A DNA stretch of 62,113 nt, taken from contig JALUYA010000021.1 in the NCBI GenBank assembly GCA_027018875.1, positions 1-62,113 of the forward strand, read 5' to 3'. The notes beneath the pieces are model-generated. The model had not been told where the DNA came from and did no database searches. It saw only the letters and a program-made list of their open reading frames with translations. The translations under genes were made by a program, and so were the position numbers. Positions 47,629 through 57,367 of the stretch are shown here, piece by piece. Origin of the DNA: Gammaproteobacteria bacterium (GTDB taxonomy: Bacteria > Pseudomonadota > Gammaproteobacteria > JAKDMP01). Each line of letters opens with the position of its first letter. Within the stretch, counting starts at the first letter, position 1.

Positions 47629-49543
47629 CACCCAGGCACGGGCCACCCTCGCCGTCCTTGCCGCGAGCCTGGCGCCATTTTTCTTCCTGATGCCGCCCTG
47701 GGTGGCGGGCGCCGGCCTGTTGGGTGTAATCTGGCGCTACCGCTTGCTCTCACTCCAGCGCCCTGCACCCCGGCCCCTGGGACGCGCTCTGCTCGCCTTC
47801 GCAGCCCTCGGCGGTGTCATCGTCACCTTCCGCGGCTTCGGTGGCGCTGCGGCCGGTGGCGCTCTTCTCGTATTGACCTCGGGCTTGAAGGCACTCGAAA
47901 GTCGCAGTAGGCGCGATTATCACATTCTCACCCTGCTGGTCGTGTTTCTAATCGCCGCGGCCCTGCTGCTCAATCAATCCCTGCCCCTGGCCATTTACGA
48001 ATCCCTGGTTCTCTGGGCTGCCGTAGCGGTCAGATTAGGCGGTGGAGCCGATCCCGGCCGGCGTAGCCTCGCACGCCGTGCGGCCACCCTGATCGCAACC
48101 GCATTACCGGTAGCCGCCGTACTGTTCCTCCTTTTTCCACGACTCCCCGGGCCATTGTTCCGGTTCGGTTCCCCCCGGCGGGCGGCGGTGAGCGGCCTGT
48201 CCACCCACATGAATCCTGGCAGCATTTCCCGCCTTGCCGTTTCCGAGCAGATCGCCTTCCGGGTTCGCTTTTTCGGCGCCGTGCCCCCCCGCGGGGAACG
48301 CTACTTCCGGGGACCGGTGCTGCAGCACTACAACGGCCGCGAATGGACCCGGGGGCAAACGGGCGGGAGAACCACATTCGCGGTCCTAGGCAAGCCCGTG
48401 CATTACCGGGTTCGGGAGCGTGCCAACGGCGCCCGCTGGTTGTTCCTCCTGGCCCTGGCGGTCAAGGTCGATACACCCAGCCGAATCACCGCGAACTTCG
48501 AGGCCCTCGCACCACGGCCCCTATGGCACGATCTCAGCTTCACCGCCACCTCCTACCCGCGCTATCGCGCCGGAATCAGCTTGTCGGCGACACGGCGCGC
48601 GGAAAACCTGGCACTTCCCCGCGGCATCGATCCCCGCGCCCGCGCCCTTGCCGAACGCTGGCGGCTCGGCTCGGCCAGTGCCCGGGACGTGGTTCGCAAG
48701 GCGCTTGCCTATTTCCACCGCGAACCCTTCTACTACACCCTGACCCCTCCCCGGCTCCGCGGCCGCAACCGTGTCGACCAATTCCTGTTTCGCACCCGGC
48801 GGGGTTTCTGCGAACACTACGCCAGCGCCTTTGCCGTGCTCATGCGTGCGGCCGGTATTCCGGCGCGGGTGGTCACCGGGTATGCCGGGGGCACAATCAA
48901 TCCCTACGACGGCCGGCTGGTGGTGCGCCAAGCCAATGCCCACGCCTGGGACGAGGTATGGCTTGCCAGACGCGGCTGGGTGCGGGTAGATCCGACCGGC
49001 GCAATTCCCCCGTCGCGGGTCGAATCCTCGGCCCGCTTCGCCGCGGCCACCGGCGCCGGGGGAGAAACCCTGTTGCCACCGGGAGGTTTTACTTGGCGCC
49101 TGCGCAACATCTGGGATGCCGCCGACACATTCTGGAATCAGTATATCGCCGGATACGGCCCTGGCCTTCAGCACCACCTGCTCACCCGGCTGGGCCTCGA
49201 CAAGGCTGCACCCGGTGTAGTTGCCGGTCTCATGGTCGCCGGAATATCCGCCGCCAGCCTGCTGGTCTTCCTGCTCGGCAGAAGACGCCGTCCCCGCCCA
49301 CGCCGGGATCCGGCACAACAAATTTACCGGCGCTGGAACCGGCGGTTGGCGCGCCGGGGAATCCAGCACCGCGCCAGCGAGGCGCCGCTGAATTTCCTTG
49401 CCCGTATCGCCCGGGAGCATCCCCGCCTTTATGCCGAAGCCGAGCGGGTGATCCCCCTCTACCTCCAGGCCCGCTACGCCGGCGACCCCAAGGCACTTGC
49501 GGAACTCAAGCGTTACCTGGATCTCTTTGGTCGGGCGCACTGA
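47609..49543 (+). CDS. tgpA: TgpA-like transglutaminase-domain membrane protein
   Basis: A 644-residue protein with about five N-terminal membrane helices (DUF3488), a periplasmic transglutaminase core and a final helix plus DUF4129-like tail. The triad is at C401 (GFCEHYASAF), H445 (NAHAWDEVW) and D461 (VDPTGA), with spacing like Pseudomonas TgpA, which is essential there. A cell-envelope role is likely. The 3' end converges on and overlaps the MFS gene by 38 nt. Confidence 0.92.
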   Translation: MASTVPDTQARATLAVLAASLAPFFFLMPPWVAGAGLLGVIWRYRLLSLQRPAPRPLGRALLAFAALGGVIVTFRGFGGAAAGGALLVLTSGLKALESRSRRDYHILTLLVVFLIAAALLLNQSLPLAIYESLVLWAAVAVRLGGGADPGRRSLARRAATLIATALPVAAVLFLLFPRLPGPLFRFGSPRRAAVSGLSTHMNPGSISRLAVSEQIAFRVRFFGAVPPRGERYFRGPVLQHYNGREWTRGQTGGRTTFAVLGKPVHYRVRERANGARWLFLLALAVKVDTPSRITANFEALAPRPLWHDLSFTATSYPRYRAGISLSATRRAENLALPRGIDPRARALAERWRLGSASARDVVRKALAYFHREPFYYTLTPPRLRGRNRVDQFLFRTRRGFCEHYASAFAVLMRAAGIPARVVTGYAGGTINPYDGRLVVRQANAHAWDEVWLARRGWVRVDPTGAIPPSRVESSARFAAATGAGGETLLPPGGFTWRLRNIWDAADTFWNQYIAGYGPGLQHHLLTRLGLDKAAPGVVAGLMVAGISAASLLVFLLGRRRRPRPRRDPAQQIYRRWNRRLARRGIQHRASEAPLNFLARIAREHPRLYAEAERVIPLYLQARYAGDPKALAELKRYLDLFGRAH

Positions 49544-50804
49544 GCGCCTTGCGTCCAAATGGCAATGCCCACAGCCCCCCAAGGCCCAACAAAAACAGAA
49601 CGACAATCGAGACGATGGCAAACCGAGCATTTCCGGTCCATGTCTGTACCACCGCGACCATCGCCGGACCCAGCACCGCGGAGAATTTACCCATCAATCC
49701 ATAGAGGCCGAAATAGGCGGCACTTTCTCCCCGGGGAACCAACCGCGCATACAACGACCGGGACAGACTCTGGGTGCCCCCCTGAACCAAGCCGATCAAC
49801 ACCGCGAGCAGAAAAAACTGCCAGGGATGGCTGAGAAAGGCCGCATAACCGACCACCGCGATATAGACGCACAAACCCAGCGTAATCCCGGCGCGCGGCC
49901 CGAAGCGCTCGCCCAACCAGCCGAATCCCAACGCCGCGGGAAAGGCCACAAATTGAGTCAACAGCAGGGCGAGAAGCAAGCTGTCGGCCGGCAGACCCAC
50001 CGCCAATCCATAGCCCACGGCAAGCTTGAACACGCTGTTCACGCCATCGATATAAAGCCAGTACACCAGCAGGAACCCCGCGAGCACCGGTACCCGGCGG
50101 AGTTGGCCCAGCAACTCCCGCAGCCGGGACAGGCCGGCCACCAACGCGGACCCGGGCGTAAGGCCTTGCCTAGGTTCATGCACCCCAAAAATCAACACCA
50201 GCGCAAACGCCCCCCACCACAGCGCCGCCGTAACGAAGGCGACCTTGACCGCGGCCACCGTACCGGCGAGACCAAACCAGTGAGGTTTAGCCACCATGGC
50301 CACGTTCAGGGCAAGCAGCAAGCCCCCACCGAGGTACCCCACGCCATACCCCAGCGCGGAAACCCGATCCAGTTCCCCGGGTGCGGCAACGTGCGGCAAC
50401 AGACTGTCATAAAACACGTTACCGCCGATATACCCGAGTCCCCCTACCCCGAACAGCAACAACGCCGACAGCGTCATGCCCGGCCCGGGCCAGGCGAGCA
50501 GGCCTGTCGCAGCGACGCCCAGCAACAGAAACATAATGAGAAACCGCTTGCGATGCGCCCCCTGATCGGCAATGGCACCCAGCAGAGGCGCGAGCAGCAC
50601 CACCGCGACCGCGACCCCGGCATTGGTCCAGGCAAGCAGCGCGAATGCCTCGCCGTGACTCAACCCACCGCGCCAGTAACGATCGAGAAACACTGGGAAA
50701 AATCCGGCCATGACCGTGGTTGCAAAGACCGAATTGGCAAAATCGTAGCTTGCCCAGGCCCAGGCCTCACGGCGTAATCCCAGCCTGCCATCGAAAACCC
50801 GCAT
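49506..50804 (-). CDS. MFS transporter, UMF1-type
   Basis: A 432-residue major facilitator protein. EAWAWASYDFANSVFATTVMAGFFPVF near the N-terminus and GGNVFYDSLLPHVA are UMF1 family signatures. About 12 helices are visible. The substrate is unknown; relatives are fungal vacuolar Atg22-like and bacterial permeases. The start at 50804 is preferred over 50849. It is convergent with tgpA and divergent from thiI. Confidence 0.86.
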   Translation of the reverse strand: MRVFDGRLGLRREAWAWASYDFANSVFATTVMAGFFPVFLDRYWRGGLSHGEAFALLAWTNAGVAVAVVLLAPLLGAIADQGAHRKRFLIMFLLLGVAATGLLAWPGPGMTLSALLLFGVGGLGYIGGNVFYDSLLPHVAAPGELDRVSALGYGVGYLGGGLLLALNVAMVAKPHWFGLAGTVAAVKVAFVTAALWWGAFALVLIFGVHEPRQGLTPGSALVAGLSRLRELLGQLRRVPVLAGFLLVYWLYIDGVNSVFKLAVGYGLAVGLPADSLLLALLLTQFVAFPAALGFGWLGERFGPRAGITLGLCVYIAVVGYAAFLSHPWQFFLLAVLIGLVQGGTQSLSRSLYARLVPRGESAAYFGLYGLMGKFSAVLGPAMVAVVQTWTGNARFAIVSIVVLFLLGLGGLWALPFGRKALSAPDQRDPGNA

Positions 50805-50893
50805 GCGAATCTCACCCCGGAACCAAGAAGTGGATGCTAACATTGCCACCCATTCCCGATTAAACCGGATCGTTCATCCCCCTTGGCTCACGC

Positions 50894-52132
50894 ATGAATT
50901 TTTACCCAGATCTGATCGCCGTGCACTGCGCCGAACTGGTACTCAAGGGCCGCAATCGTGCCGGTTTCACCGACCGGCTGGTGCAGCAGATCGGCGCACG
51001 TTTGACATCCATCGGGCTGCATTGGCCCATTCGCCATCGTGGCGCCCGGTTGTTGATTGAAATCGGCGCGGAACGGGATCGCCTGGCCCAAGCGCTGCAA
51101 GCACTCGGTGAAATTCCAGGAATCGCCGCCTATTTTCCCGCGCAGTCCTGCGGTTGGGACCTGGCCGGAGAAGATGAAGACAGCCTGGCCAACGGGCCGG
51201 TGCGTACCCTCCTGCTGGATCTGGCACGCACCCTGCACCGCCCCGGGGCGCGCTTTGCGGTGCGGGTCGAACGTCATACACACGAACGGGCGATATCCGC
51301 GCGCAGGCTGGAACACGAGTGGGGCCGAGCCATCCTTGAGGAGACGCCGTGGCCAGGCGTCAACCTCAGCGATCCAGACTGCGTCTTCCACGTTGCCTTA
51401 CACCCCGAAGGCGTTCTGGTCTATGCCCGCCGCCACACCGGACTCGGCGGCCTGCCGGTCGGCTCAAGCGGCCGCGTTCTCGCCCTACTCTCGGGGGGTA
51501 TCGACTCCCCCGTGGCCGTTTTTCTCATGGCTCGGCGCGGCTGCACGGTGAACTGCCTGCACTTCAGTGCTAACTATCTTGACCGTGATCGAGCCGATAC
51601 AACCCCCGTGGGCCGGCTGGCGGCGCAATTGTCCCGCTACACCCAGCGGCTTGATCTGACCGTCGTGCCCTACACCGCGTTTGACCTCGCGCTCACCGGC
51701 CCGCCCGACGGCTACGAACTCGTACTCTTTCGCCGTTTCATGGTCCGGGTGGCCGAGCAACTTGCCCGAACCCAGCGTGCCACCGCGCTGGTAACCGGCG
51801 ACAGCCTGAGCCAGGTGGCCTCGCAAACGCTGGAAAATCTCACTACCCTAAACGCCGTGGCTACCCGTCCCATATTCCGGCCCTTGATCGGCTTCAATAA
51901 ACAGGAGATCATCGACTTCGGCCGTAAAATCGGCACCTACGACATCTCGATCGAGCCCTACAAGGACTGTTGCGCCCTGATCGCCCGCCGCCCCAAAACC
52001 CGATCTCAACCGGACCGGCTCACGGCCCTCGAGGCCAAGCGCCTGCCCGATTATCCGGACCTGATCGACACCGTTCTCGGCGAAAGCATCCGCCTGCGTT
52101 TCGTTGCCGGCCGATCCGCCGGCGCTCCTTGA
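50894..52132 (+). CDS. thiI: tRNA 4-thiouridine synthase ThiI
   Basis: A 412-residue protein that adenylates U8 of tRNA and transfers sulfur. An N-terminal ferredoxin-like and THUMP region precedes the PP-loop ALLSGGIDSPVAVFLMARRG. VTGDSLSQVASQTLENL and the C-terminal YKDCCALIARRPKT are intact. The E. coli C-terminal rhodanese domain, which carries the catalytic persulfide, is absent, as in many bacteria, so a separate sulfurtransferase must act. It diverges from the MFS gene. Confidence 0.95.
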   Translation: MNFYPDLIAVHCAELVLKGRNRAGFTDRLVQQIGARLTSIGLHWPIRHRGARLLIEIGAERDRLAQALQALGEIPGIAAYFPAQSCGWDLAGEDEDSLANGPVRTLLLDLARTLHRPGARFAVRVERHTHERAISARRLEHEWGRAILEETPWPGVNLSDPDCVFHVALHPEGVLVYARRHTGLGGLPVGSSGRVLALLSGGIDSPVAVFLMARRGCTVNCLHFSANYLDRDRADTTPVGRLAAQLSRYTQRLDLTVVPYTAFDLALTGPPDGYELVLFRRFMVRVAEQLARTQRATALVTGDSLSQVASQTLENLTTLNAVATRPIFRPLIGFNKQEIIDFGRKIGTYDISIEPYKDCCALIARRPKTRSQPDRLTALEAKRLPDYPDLIDTVLGESIRLRFVAGRSAGAP

Positions 52133-52380
52133 TCGATAAATACCGATGGTATTCGTGGCTCACTGAAAGGGGGTACTTCGTATGGTGACACCGCTTCGCG
52201 GTATCGCCAGTCCGCCGGCGCTCCGCACCGAGGGGAATACACAAGAGTGCGCATCACAGAGCGGCTCGGGACACGGGGCACCGCAGAGCGGAGCCACGAG
52301 GCGAATCCAGTGTGAATCAGAACGAAAACCCAATCATTTACTCATAAGTCAGTAGATTAGGGAACAAATGGCATCAGCTA
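52133..52380. other. Intergenic region left of the IS element
   Basis: No gene is seen. The 14-mer TCCGCCGGCGCTCC at the end of thiI (52115-52128) recurs at 52211-52224. Small inverted repeats (ATACC-GAT-GGTAT near 52142; ACCGC-TTC-GCGGT near 52191) lie between the copies. The right part is AT-richer and may once have been the pel upstream region, now cut off from pelA by the IS. Confidence 0.4.
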
Positions 52381-53447
52381 GTGTCCAATCCGACATGAAT
52401 ATTGATGGTCGCACATTGACCCGCGAGACGCTGGCAGCGATGCGCTTCATGGCGCTGGACCGGATGGCGGAAGGCGAGTCGCCGGCGGCGGTCTCGGCGT
52501 CGTTCGGCATGCACCGGACCTGGGCGTACAAGGTGCGGTTGAAGGCGCGAGGCCGGGGCAAGGGCAAACGTGCGGTGCAATTGCGCAAGGCACCGGGGCG
52601 ACGCCGGACGCTGACGGATGCGCAGGAGCGTCAGGTGTTTCGGTGGGTGAACGGCAAGAACCCGCGCCAGTACGGTTTTGACTTCGGGTTGTGGACGCGC
52701 CGGATCGTGGCGGAGTTGATCACCCGGCGCTTCGGGGTGAGGTTGAGCTTGGCCTCGGTGGGTGTGCTCCTGGCCAGGGTCGGGTTGACGCCCCAGAAAC
52801 CCCTGCAGCGGGCCTATCAACGAGATCCGGAAGCCATCGCGCGCTGGCAGCGGGAGACCTACCCCGCGATCGCACGCCAGGCCAAGCGTGACAGGGCAGA
52901 CATCTACTTCTGGGACGAGTCCGGGTTCCGCGCCGATGCGGTGCACGGGAAGACTTGGGGCGCCAAGGGCCAGACCCCCGTGGTGGACGTGCCGGGCCAA
53001 CGCCAGGGCATCAGTGCCGCCTCGGCAGTCAGTGCCAAGGGGGCGTTCTGGTTCACCACCTACAAGGGGGGGCTGAATGGAGACTTGTTCGTGAGCTTCC
53101 TGCGACGCCTGATGCGGGGTCGGCGCAAGCCCCTGCACCTGATCCTCGACAACCTGCCCGCGCACAAGACCCGCGCCGTCAAAGCCTACGTCGCCAAGCT
53201 GAAGGGCAAGTTGTCGTTGCACTTCCTGCCCGGCTACGCACCGGAGCTGAATCCGGATGAGTTGGTCTGGAGCCACGCCAAGCGCACCGGCAACGCCCGC
53301 CGCCCGCTCCGCGCTGGCGAACGACTCGAAGACCGCATCCAGTCCCAGTTGGCCGATATGGCTGCTCGGCCGGATCTGATTCGTTCGTTCTTCAGGCATC
53401 CAAGTGTTGCCTATATTGCTGACTGCTGAGTAAGTCGGATTATGTAA
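52381..53447 (+). mobile_element. IS630-family insertion sequence
   Basis: An insertion of about 1067 bp bounded on both sides by TA (52379-52380 and 53448-53449), the IS630/Tc1 target duplication. Each end has AATCCGAC six bases inside the TA in inverted orientation (52387-52394, and its complement at 53434-53441). The wider terminal repeat is imperfect, so the exact ends are tentative. It carries one intact transposase gene. It lies 12 nt before the first ATG of the pelA frame. Confidence 0.72.
52395..53429 (+). CDS. IS630-family DDE transposase
   Basis: A 344-residue transposase. An N-terminal helix-turn-helix (MAEGESPAAVSASFGMHRTWAYKVR) is followed by a second DNA-binding region and a DDE catalytic core: YFWDESGFR, LILDNLPAHK and PELNPDELVW. 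All three acidic residues are present and there is no frameshift, so it may be active. The ATG at 52395 is chosen because it lies inside the inferred left end; the upstream ATG at 52368 is outside the element, although it has a better ribosome-binding site. Confidence 0.88.
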   Translation: MNIDGRTLTRETLAAMRFMALDRMAEGESPAAVSASFGMHRTWAYKVRLKARGRGKGKRAVQLRKAPGRRRTLTDAQERQVFRWVNGKNPRQYGFDFGLWTRRIVAELITRRFGVRLSLASVGVLLARVGLTPQKPLQRAYQRDPEAIARWQRETYPAIARQAKRDRADIYFWDESGFRADAVHGKTWGAKGQTPVVDVPGQRQGISAASAVSAKGAFWFTTYKGGLNGDLFVSFLRRLMRGRRKPLHLILDNLPAHKTRAVKAYVAKLKGKLSLHFLPGYAPELNPDELVWSHAKRTGNARRPLRAGERLEDRIQSQLADMAARPDLIRSFFRHPSVAYIADC

Positions 53448-53460
53448 TAATTAATTCGCT

Positions 53461-56418
53461 ATGCAAAGCAATAGGATCAAGCTATTCCCCGCACATAGTA
53501 GATTACTTTTCTTTATTACTAACAAACGATCTATTGCACCTGGAGCGCATCTCGGCCGCTACGGTTCGCTCCCGTGGGGCCGACTGGCGGTGGAACTGCT
53601 TGCCGGTTTTTTGATAAATCAGGCATTGGCCAGCATACCAACAGTTGCCTTTTATTATGGTAACCAGCCTCCGGCAAGTGAACTACACGCCTTCAACTGG
53701 GTGGTAGTGCAGCCCTCCGCCCGAATCAAACCAACCCGCTACGACCAGACTCACTCGCACCTGTTTGCCTACGTCTCAGTGGGTGAAGCCGATCCCGGAA
53801 GCCGGACGGCAAAACGCCTGCCGAAGGCCTGCGTAGCGGGGCAAGATCCCATATGGAAAGGAAAAATCATCAACCAGGCGCTCCCTCGGTGCCGTAATTT
53901 CTACCTCAATGACATTATCGCCCCGCTTTGGAAGCAAGGTTATCGGGGGTTTTTTTTCGACACCCTAGACTCCTATCGCCTGATCGCCCACGATCAGGCG
54001 GCCCGCGAGGCCTATCGCCACGGACTGATTGATCTGGTGCGGGCCACTAAGCAGCGTTTCCCGCGAGCAAAGTTGATCTTTAACCGCGGTTTTTCTATTC
54101 TGCCGGCCCTCAAGGGAATGGTCACCGCCGTCGCCGCGGAATCACTCTACGATGGCTGGGATCAGTCGACTCAACGCTACTTCAAGATATCGCCCGGAGA
54201 GCGCCGGGCGCTTACCAAGGCACTGGCGCAAGTTCAGGCAATGGGGCTGCCGGTCATCGTCATCGACTATCTCCCCGCCGCCGCACGTGAACAGGCAAGG
54301 CAGGACGCAGCACGCATCGAACACGACGGCTACATCCCTTATATAACCAATGCGGAACTCGACATCGTCGGCGTCGGCACCCTTGATGTACTACCCCGGA
54401 AAATCCTTATGCTCTACTCCGGCACAGAGGACAATATCTATACCAATCTGAACTGGTACGCCCAGATGCCCCTCAACTACCTGGGCTATGCAACGCACAT
54501 CGTCAATGTTCAGAATGTATCCCTGCCGCGGCACCCGCTGACCGGTGAATACGCGGGTATCGTCACTTGGTTTGATTCGAATCACATTCCGCAAGCCACC
54601 AAGGTCTACCGCTTTCTGCGCACCCAGATCGAGGCCGGCGTACCGGTGGCGATACTCGGCAACTTCGGCTTCCCCTTGGACCGGGCTCATCTCGCACCGC
54701 TCGGCCTCGCCCTAGGCACCGCCCCCCGGGACTTCCTGCCGGCAAAACCGGTACGCATCAATCGTAACCTGGTGGGATTCGAGACCGAACCCTTGCCCAT
54801 CCCCAACGATTTTCTACCGCTTCGGCTCCGGCGTGGCCGAGCGCTTGCCGAAATCTCGGTAGGCACTAGCCGCGGCACCGAAGTCGCGATCACGCCCTGG
54901 GGTGGCTACGCGCTCGATCCTTTCGTGGTACAGGGACTCCCCCGAGGGACCCTCGCGCGCAACAACCGCCAGGCGGTGTGGATCCTTGATCCTTTCCGCT
55001 TCTTTCGCCGTGCCCTGCGCCTGCCCATCGCCCCGGTACCCGATACCACCTCGATCAACGGCCGACGGATGCTCTTTGCCGAAATCGACGGCGATGGTTT
55101 CGCGAGCGGCAGCTGGATTTTCCGTTACCACGATTGGCCCGCCGCCCGGGTGATCCTAGATGCCGTGCTGAAACGCTTTCCAACAGTGCCGGTAGCGGCC
55201 AGCGTAATCGCCTCGGAATTCACCGACTCCGGCCTCTACCCGAACCGAAAGGTCGCCCACATCCAGCCCATCGCCCGGCACATTTTCCGCCTGCCCTGGG
55301 TGGAAATCGGCACGCATACCTATTCTCATCCCTTCGACTGGCCGGCGCTCGAACACAACCCGAACCTGAGTGCCGGCCTGCATCTCAACAAGGACCAGGA
55401 CGAACACCACACGCAGCACGACATCAAGATCCAGGGGCTTGAGTACGGCTACAACCTGCCGGTTCCGGGTTACCGCTTCAGCCCCAAGATGGAAATCACC
55501 GGCTCAATCGACATTATCAACCGCCTACTCGCCCCGCCCGCAAAGCGCGTCACCATCATCCAGTGGTCCGGCGACACCGACCCCGATGCCGCGGTTCTGG
55601 GAATCGCCTACCATGATGGGGTAATGAACATCAACGGCGGCAACAGCACCATCACTCGCAACAGTCCCTCGCTCACCAACGTCGCACCGTTGGGCATCTG
55701 GAAAGGTCGTTACTTTCAGGTCTTTGCCCCCGCCGCTAACGAAGATCAATTTACCCACGGATGGCACCCCCCCTATTGCGGCTTCGCTCGGGTCATTCAG
55801 ACTTTCGAGATGACCGCCAAGCCGCGACGGCTGCAGCCGATCGATATCTACTACCACTTCTACTCCGGTGCCCGGCCCTGTGCCCTCAAACAACTCGAAG
55901 CGGTTTATCGCTGGGCGGTAAAACAGCCGACCACTCCGGTTTTCCCGTCCACCTACGCGCGCGTCGTGCTCGGTTTCGAGCATGTCGTCCTTGCCCGAAA
56001 GGGTAAGGGTTACCTCGTTCGTGGCTATGGCGACGACCAGGAACTACGTATTCCCGCGGCTCTCGGCTACCCGGATCTCGCTCGCAGCATAAACGTCCTC
56101 GGCTATACCGATTATGCCGGCTCGCGCTACATCCATCTTGGTCCGGGCGGCAATGCCTATCTGGTGCTTACTTCCTCGCCTCCGAAACGGCCCTTTCTGC
56201 AATCGGCCAATGCCCGCGCGGTGGCCTTTCGCCGCACCCCCGACGGGTTCGATCTCACACTGCGGGGACATGCACCGCTACGACTGGAACTCGGTAACAC
56301 CTCCGGCTGCAGCTTGTATCGGCAAGACGGCACCGTGGTAAAGGGAGTCCGTCGGCTTCAAGCAATCGCCTATCGCCTAAAGGCCCATGCGAACCGGTTC
56401 CGCCTCCGCTGCCGCTAA
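53461..56418 (+). CDS. pelA: Pel polysaccharide hydrolase/deacetylase PelA
   Basis: A 985-residue periplasmic bifunctional enzyme of Pel exopolysaccharide production. The N-terminal glycoside hydrolase domain starts at IPTVAFYYGNQPP and has the catalytic Glu at E227 (AAESLYDGW). The deacetylase domain has EIDGDGF (D543/D545) and the zinc ligands H619 and H623 (GTHTYSHPF). The signal peptide is probably LAVELLAGFLINQALA, yet the frame begins about 40 residues earlier in AT-rich DNA with no ribosome-binding site, directly after the IS. The true start is uncertain. The 3' end overlaps the next gene by 32 nt. Confidence 0.9.
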   Translation: MQSNRIKLFPAHSRLLFFITNKRSIAPGAHLGRYGSLPWGRLAVELLAGFLINQALASIPTVAFYYGNQPPASELHAFNWVVVQPSARIKPTRYDQTHSHLFAYVSVGEADPGSRTAKRLPKACVAGQDPIWKGKIINQALPRCRNFYLNDIIAPLWKQGYRGFFFDTLDSYRLIAHDQAAREAYRHGLIDLVRATKQRFPRAKLIFNRGFSILPALKGMVTAVAAESLYDGWDQSTQRYFKISPGERRALTKALAQVQAMGLPVIVIDYLPAAAREQARQDAARIEHDGYIPYITNAELDIVGVGTLDVLPRKILMLYSGTEDNIYTNLNWYAQMPLNYLGYATHIVNVQNVSLPRHPLTGEYAGIVTWFDSNHIPQATKVYRFLRTQIEAGVPVAILGNFGFPLDRAHLAPLGLALGTAPRDFLPAKPVRINRNLVGFETEPLPIPNDFLPLRLRRGRALAEISVGTSRGTEVAITPWGGYALDPFVVQGLPRGTLARNNRQAVWILDPFRFFRRALRLPIAPVPDTTSINGRRMLFAEIDGDGFASGSWIFRYHDWPAARVILDAVLKRFPTVPVAASVIASEFTDSGLYPNRKVAHIQPIARHIFRLPWVEIGTHTYSHPFDWPALEHNPNLSAGLHLNKDQDEHHTQHDIKIQGLEYGYNLPVPGYRFSPKMEITGSIDIINRLLAPPAKRVTIIQWSGDTDPDAAVLGIAYHDGVMNINGGNSTITRNSPSLTNVAPLGIWKGRYFQVFAPAANEDQFTHGWHPPYCGFARVIQTFEMTAKPRRLQPIDIYYHFYSGARPCALKQLEAVYRWAVKQPTTPVFPSTYARVVLGFEHVVLARKGKGYLVRGYGDDQELRIPAALGYPDLARSINVLGYTDYAGSRYIHLGPGGNAYLVLTSSPPKRPFLQSANARAVAFRRTPDGFDLTLRGHAPLRLELGNTSGCSLYRQDGTVVKGVRRLQAIAYRLKAHANRFRLRCR

Positions 56419-57367
56419 ACGTGAGCGCCTCGTCTCGCCGTGGCTGATTGCCGGGCTTTTCGGAGCCACAATCTTCGCCTTCGTACTCCTGTTTCCGGCA
56501 CCGGCACTCAAGCGCGAGCTGGCCAGGGCGCACTCGGTCAATGCCGTGATTCTCGACTATTTACAACTGCTGGTGCGCGCCAGCCCCCAGGCACACCAGG
56601 CCCGGCTGCTGTTGGCGAAAAAGGCACTCCAGGTCCATGATACGGCGCTCGCCAAGGTCGCACTGGAACCCTGGCTGAGGCAACCGATTGCGGATGAAAC
56701 CCGCCGGGTCGGCCGCCTCCGGCTCGAACTGGAACACAACCTGGTGTACTCAAGTCCCGCTGGAAGCGCGACCCGCAACGAACGCATCACCCGTTGGAGT
56801 CACATGCTCAGGGCCTTGCGACCACGGCTCGGCTACGATCAACTGATCGCTACGGCGCACAATGCAAGGGCATTGGGGCTCTACCGTGATGCCGCCACGC
56901 TGGCCTTCATGGCAATCCACCGTACCCACGATGCCAACGCTCGGCGCCAAGCCTTCCGGTACGGCCTCGCGAGTCTCGTCGCGGGAAATCTCCCCGGTCG
57001 CGCGCTAAAGGCGGCAGCGAGATACCGATCTGCGGTTCCAATGACCGCAGACCTCTGGGTGTACCTCGCCCAGATCGCGCTTGCGGCCAACGCCGCGGAA
57101 CAGGCCGCGGCGTATGAGTTACATTACCTCGCCGTCACGACCACACCCCAAGGCCGGCGCCGGGCACTGCTGGCGGCACTGCGTGCCCTGATAGCGGCCG
57201 GCCGACCCTGCGCCGCCCTGGCCACAGCCGCTATCTATCTGCATCGAATACCCCCCGATGCCGCCCTGTGGCGGTTTCTGACCCGACTGGCCCTCGCTTC
57301 CGACCGTCCCCGGCTGGCCGCGCATTATGCGGCTTATCTGGTAGGATTGACGCAGCCCGGCACATGA
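56387..57367 (+). CDS. pelB: PelB N-terminal part: membrane anchor plus TPRs
   Basis: A 326-residue protein with one transmembrane helix at about residues 19-37 (WLIAGLFGATIFAFVLLFP), then helical TPR-type repeats. The region LKRELARAHSVNAVILDYLQLL resembles the start of PelB. In Pseudomonas PelB is one protein of about 1200 residues with anchor, TPRs and outer-membrane barrel; here it ends in a stop before the remaining TPRs. The stop overlaps the next gene in ATGA, so the two halves are translated in tandem. The TPRs should bind PelA in the periplasm. Confidence 0.82.
   Translation: MRTGSASAAAKRERLVSPWLIAGLFGATIFAFVLLFPAPALKRELARAHSVNAVILDYLQLLVRASPQAHQARLLLAKKALQVHDTALAKVALEPWLRQPIADETRRVGRLRLELEHNLVYSSPAGSATRNERITRWSHMLRALRPRLGYDQLIATAHNARALGLYRDAATLAFMAIHRTHDANARRQAFRYGLASLVAGNLPGRALKAAARYRSAVPMTADLWVYLAQIALAANAAEQAAAYELHYLAVTTTPQGRRRALLAALRALIAAGRPCAALATAAIYLHRIPPDAALWRFLTRLALASDRPRLAAHYAAYLVGLTQPGT

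Noticed and set aside
52374-53399. A 341-residue minus-strand frame in the IS element
   Set aside because: Antisense to the intact DDE transposase; no motif.
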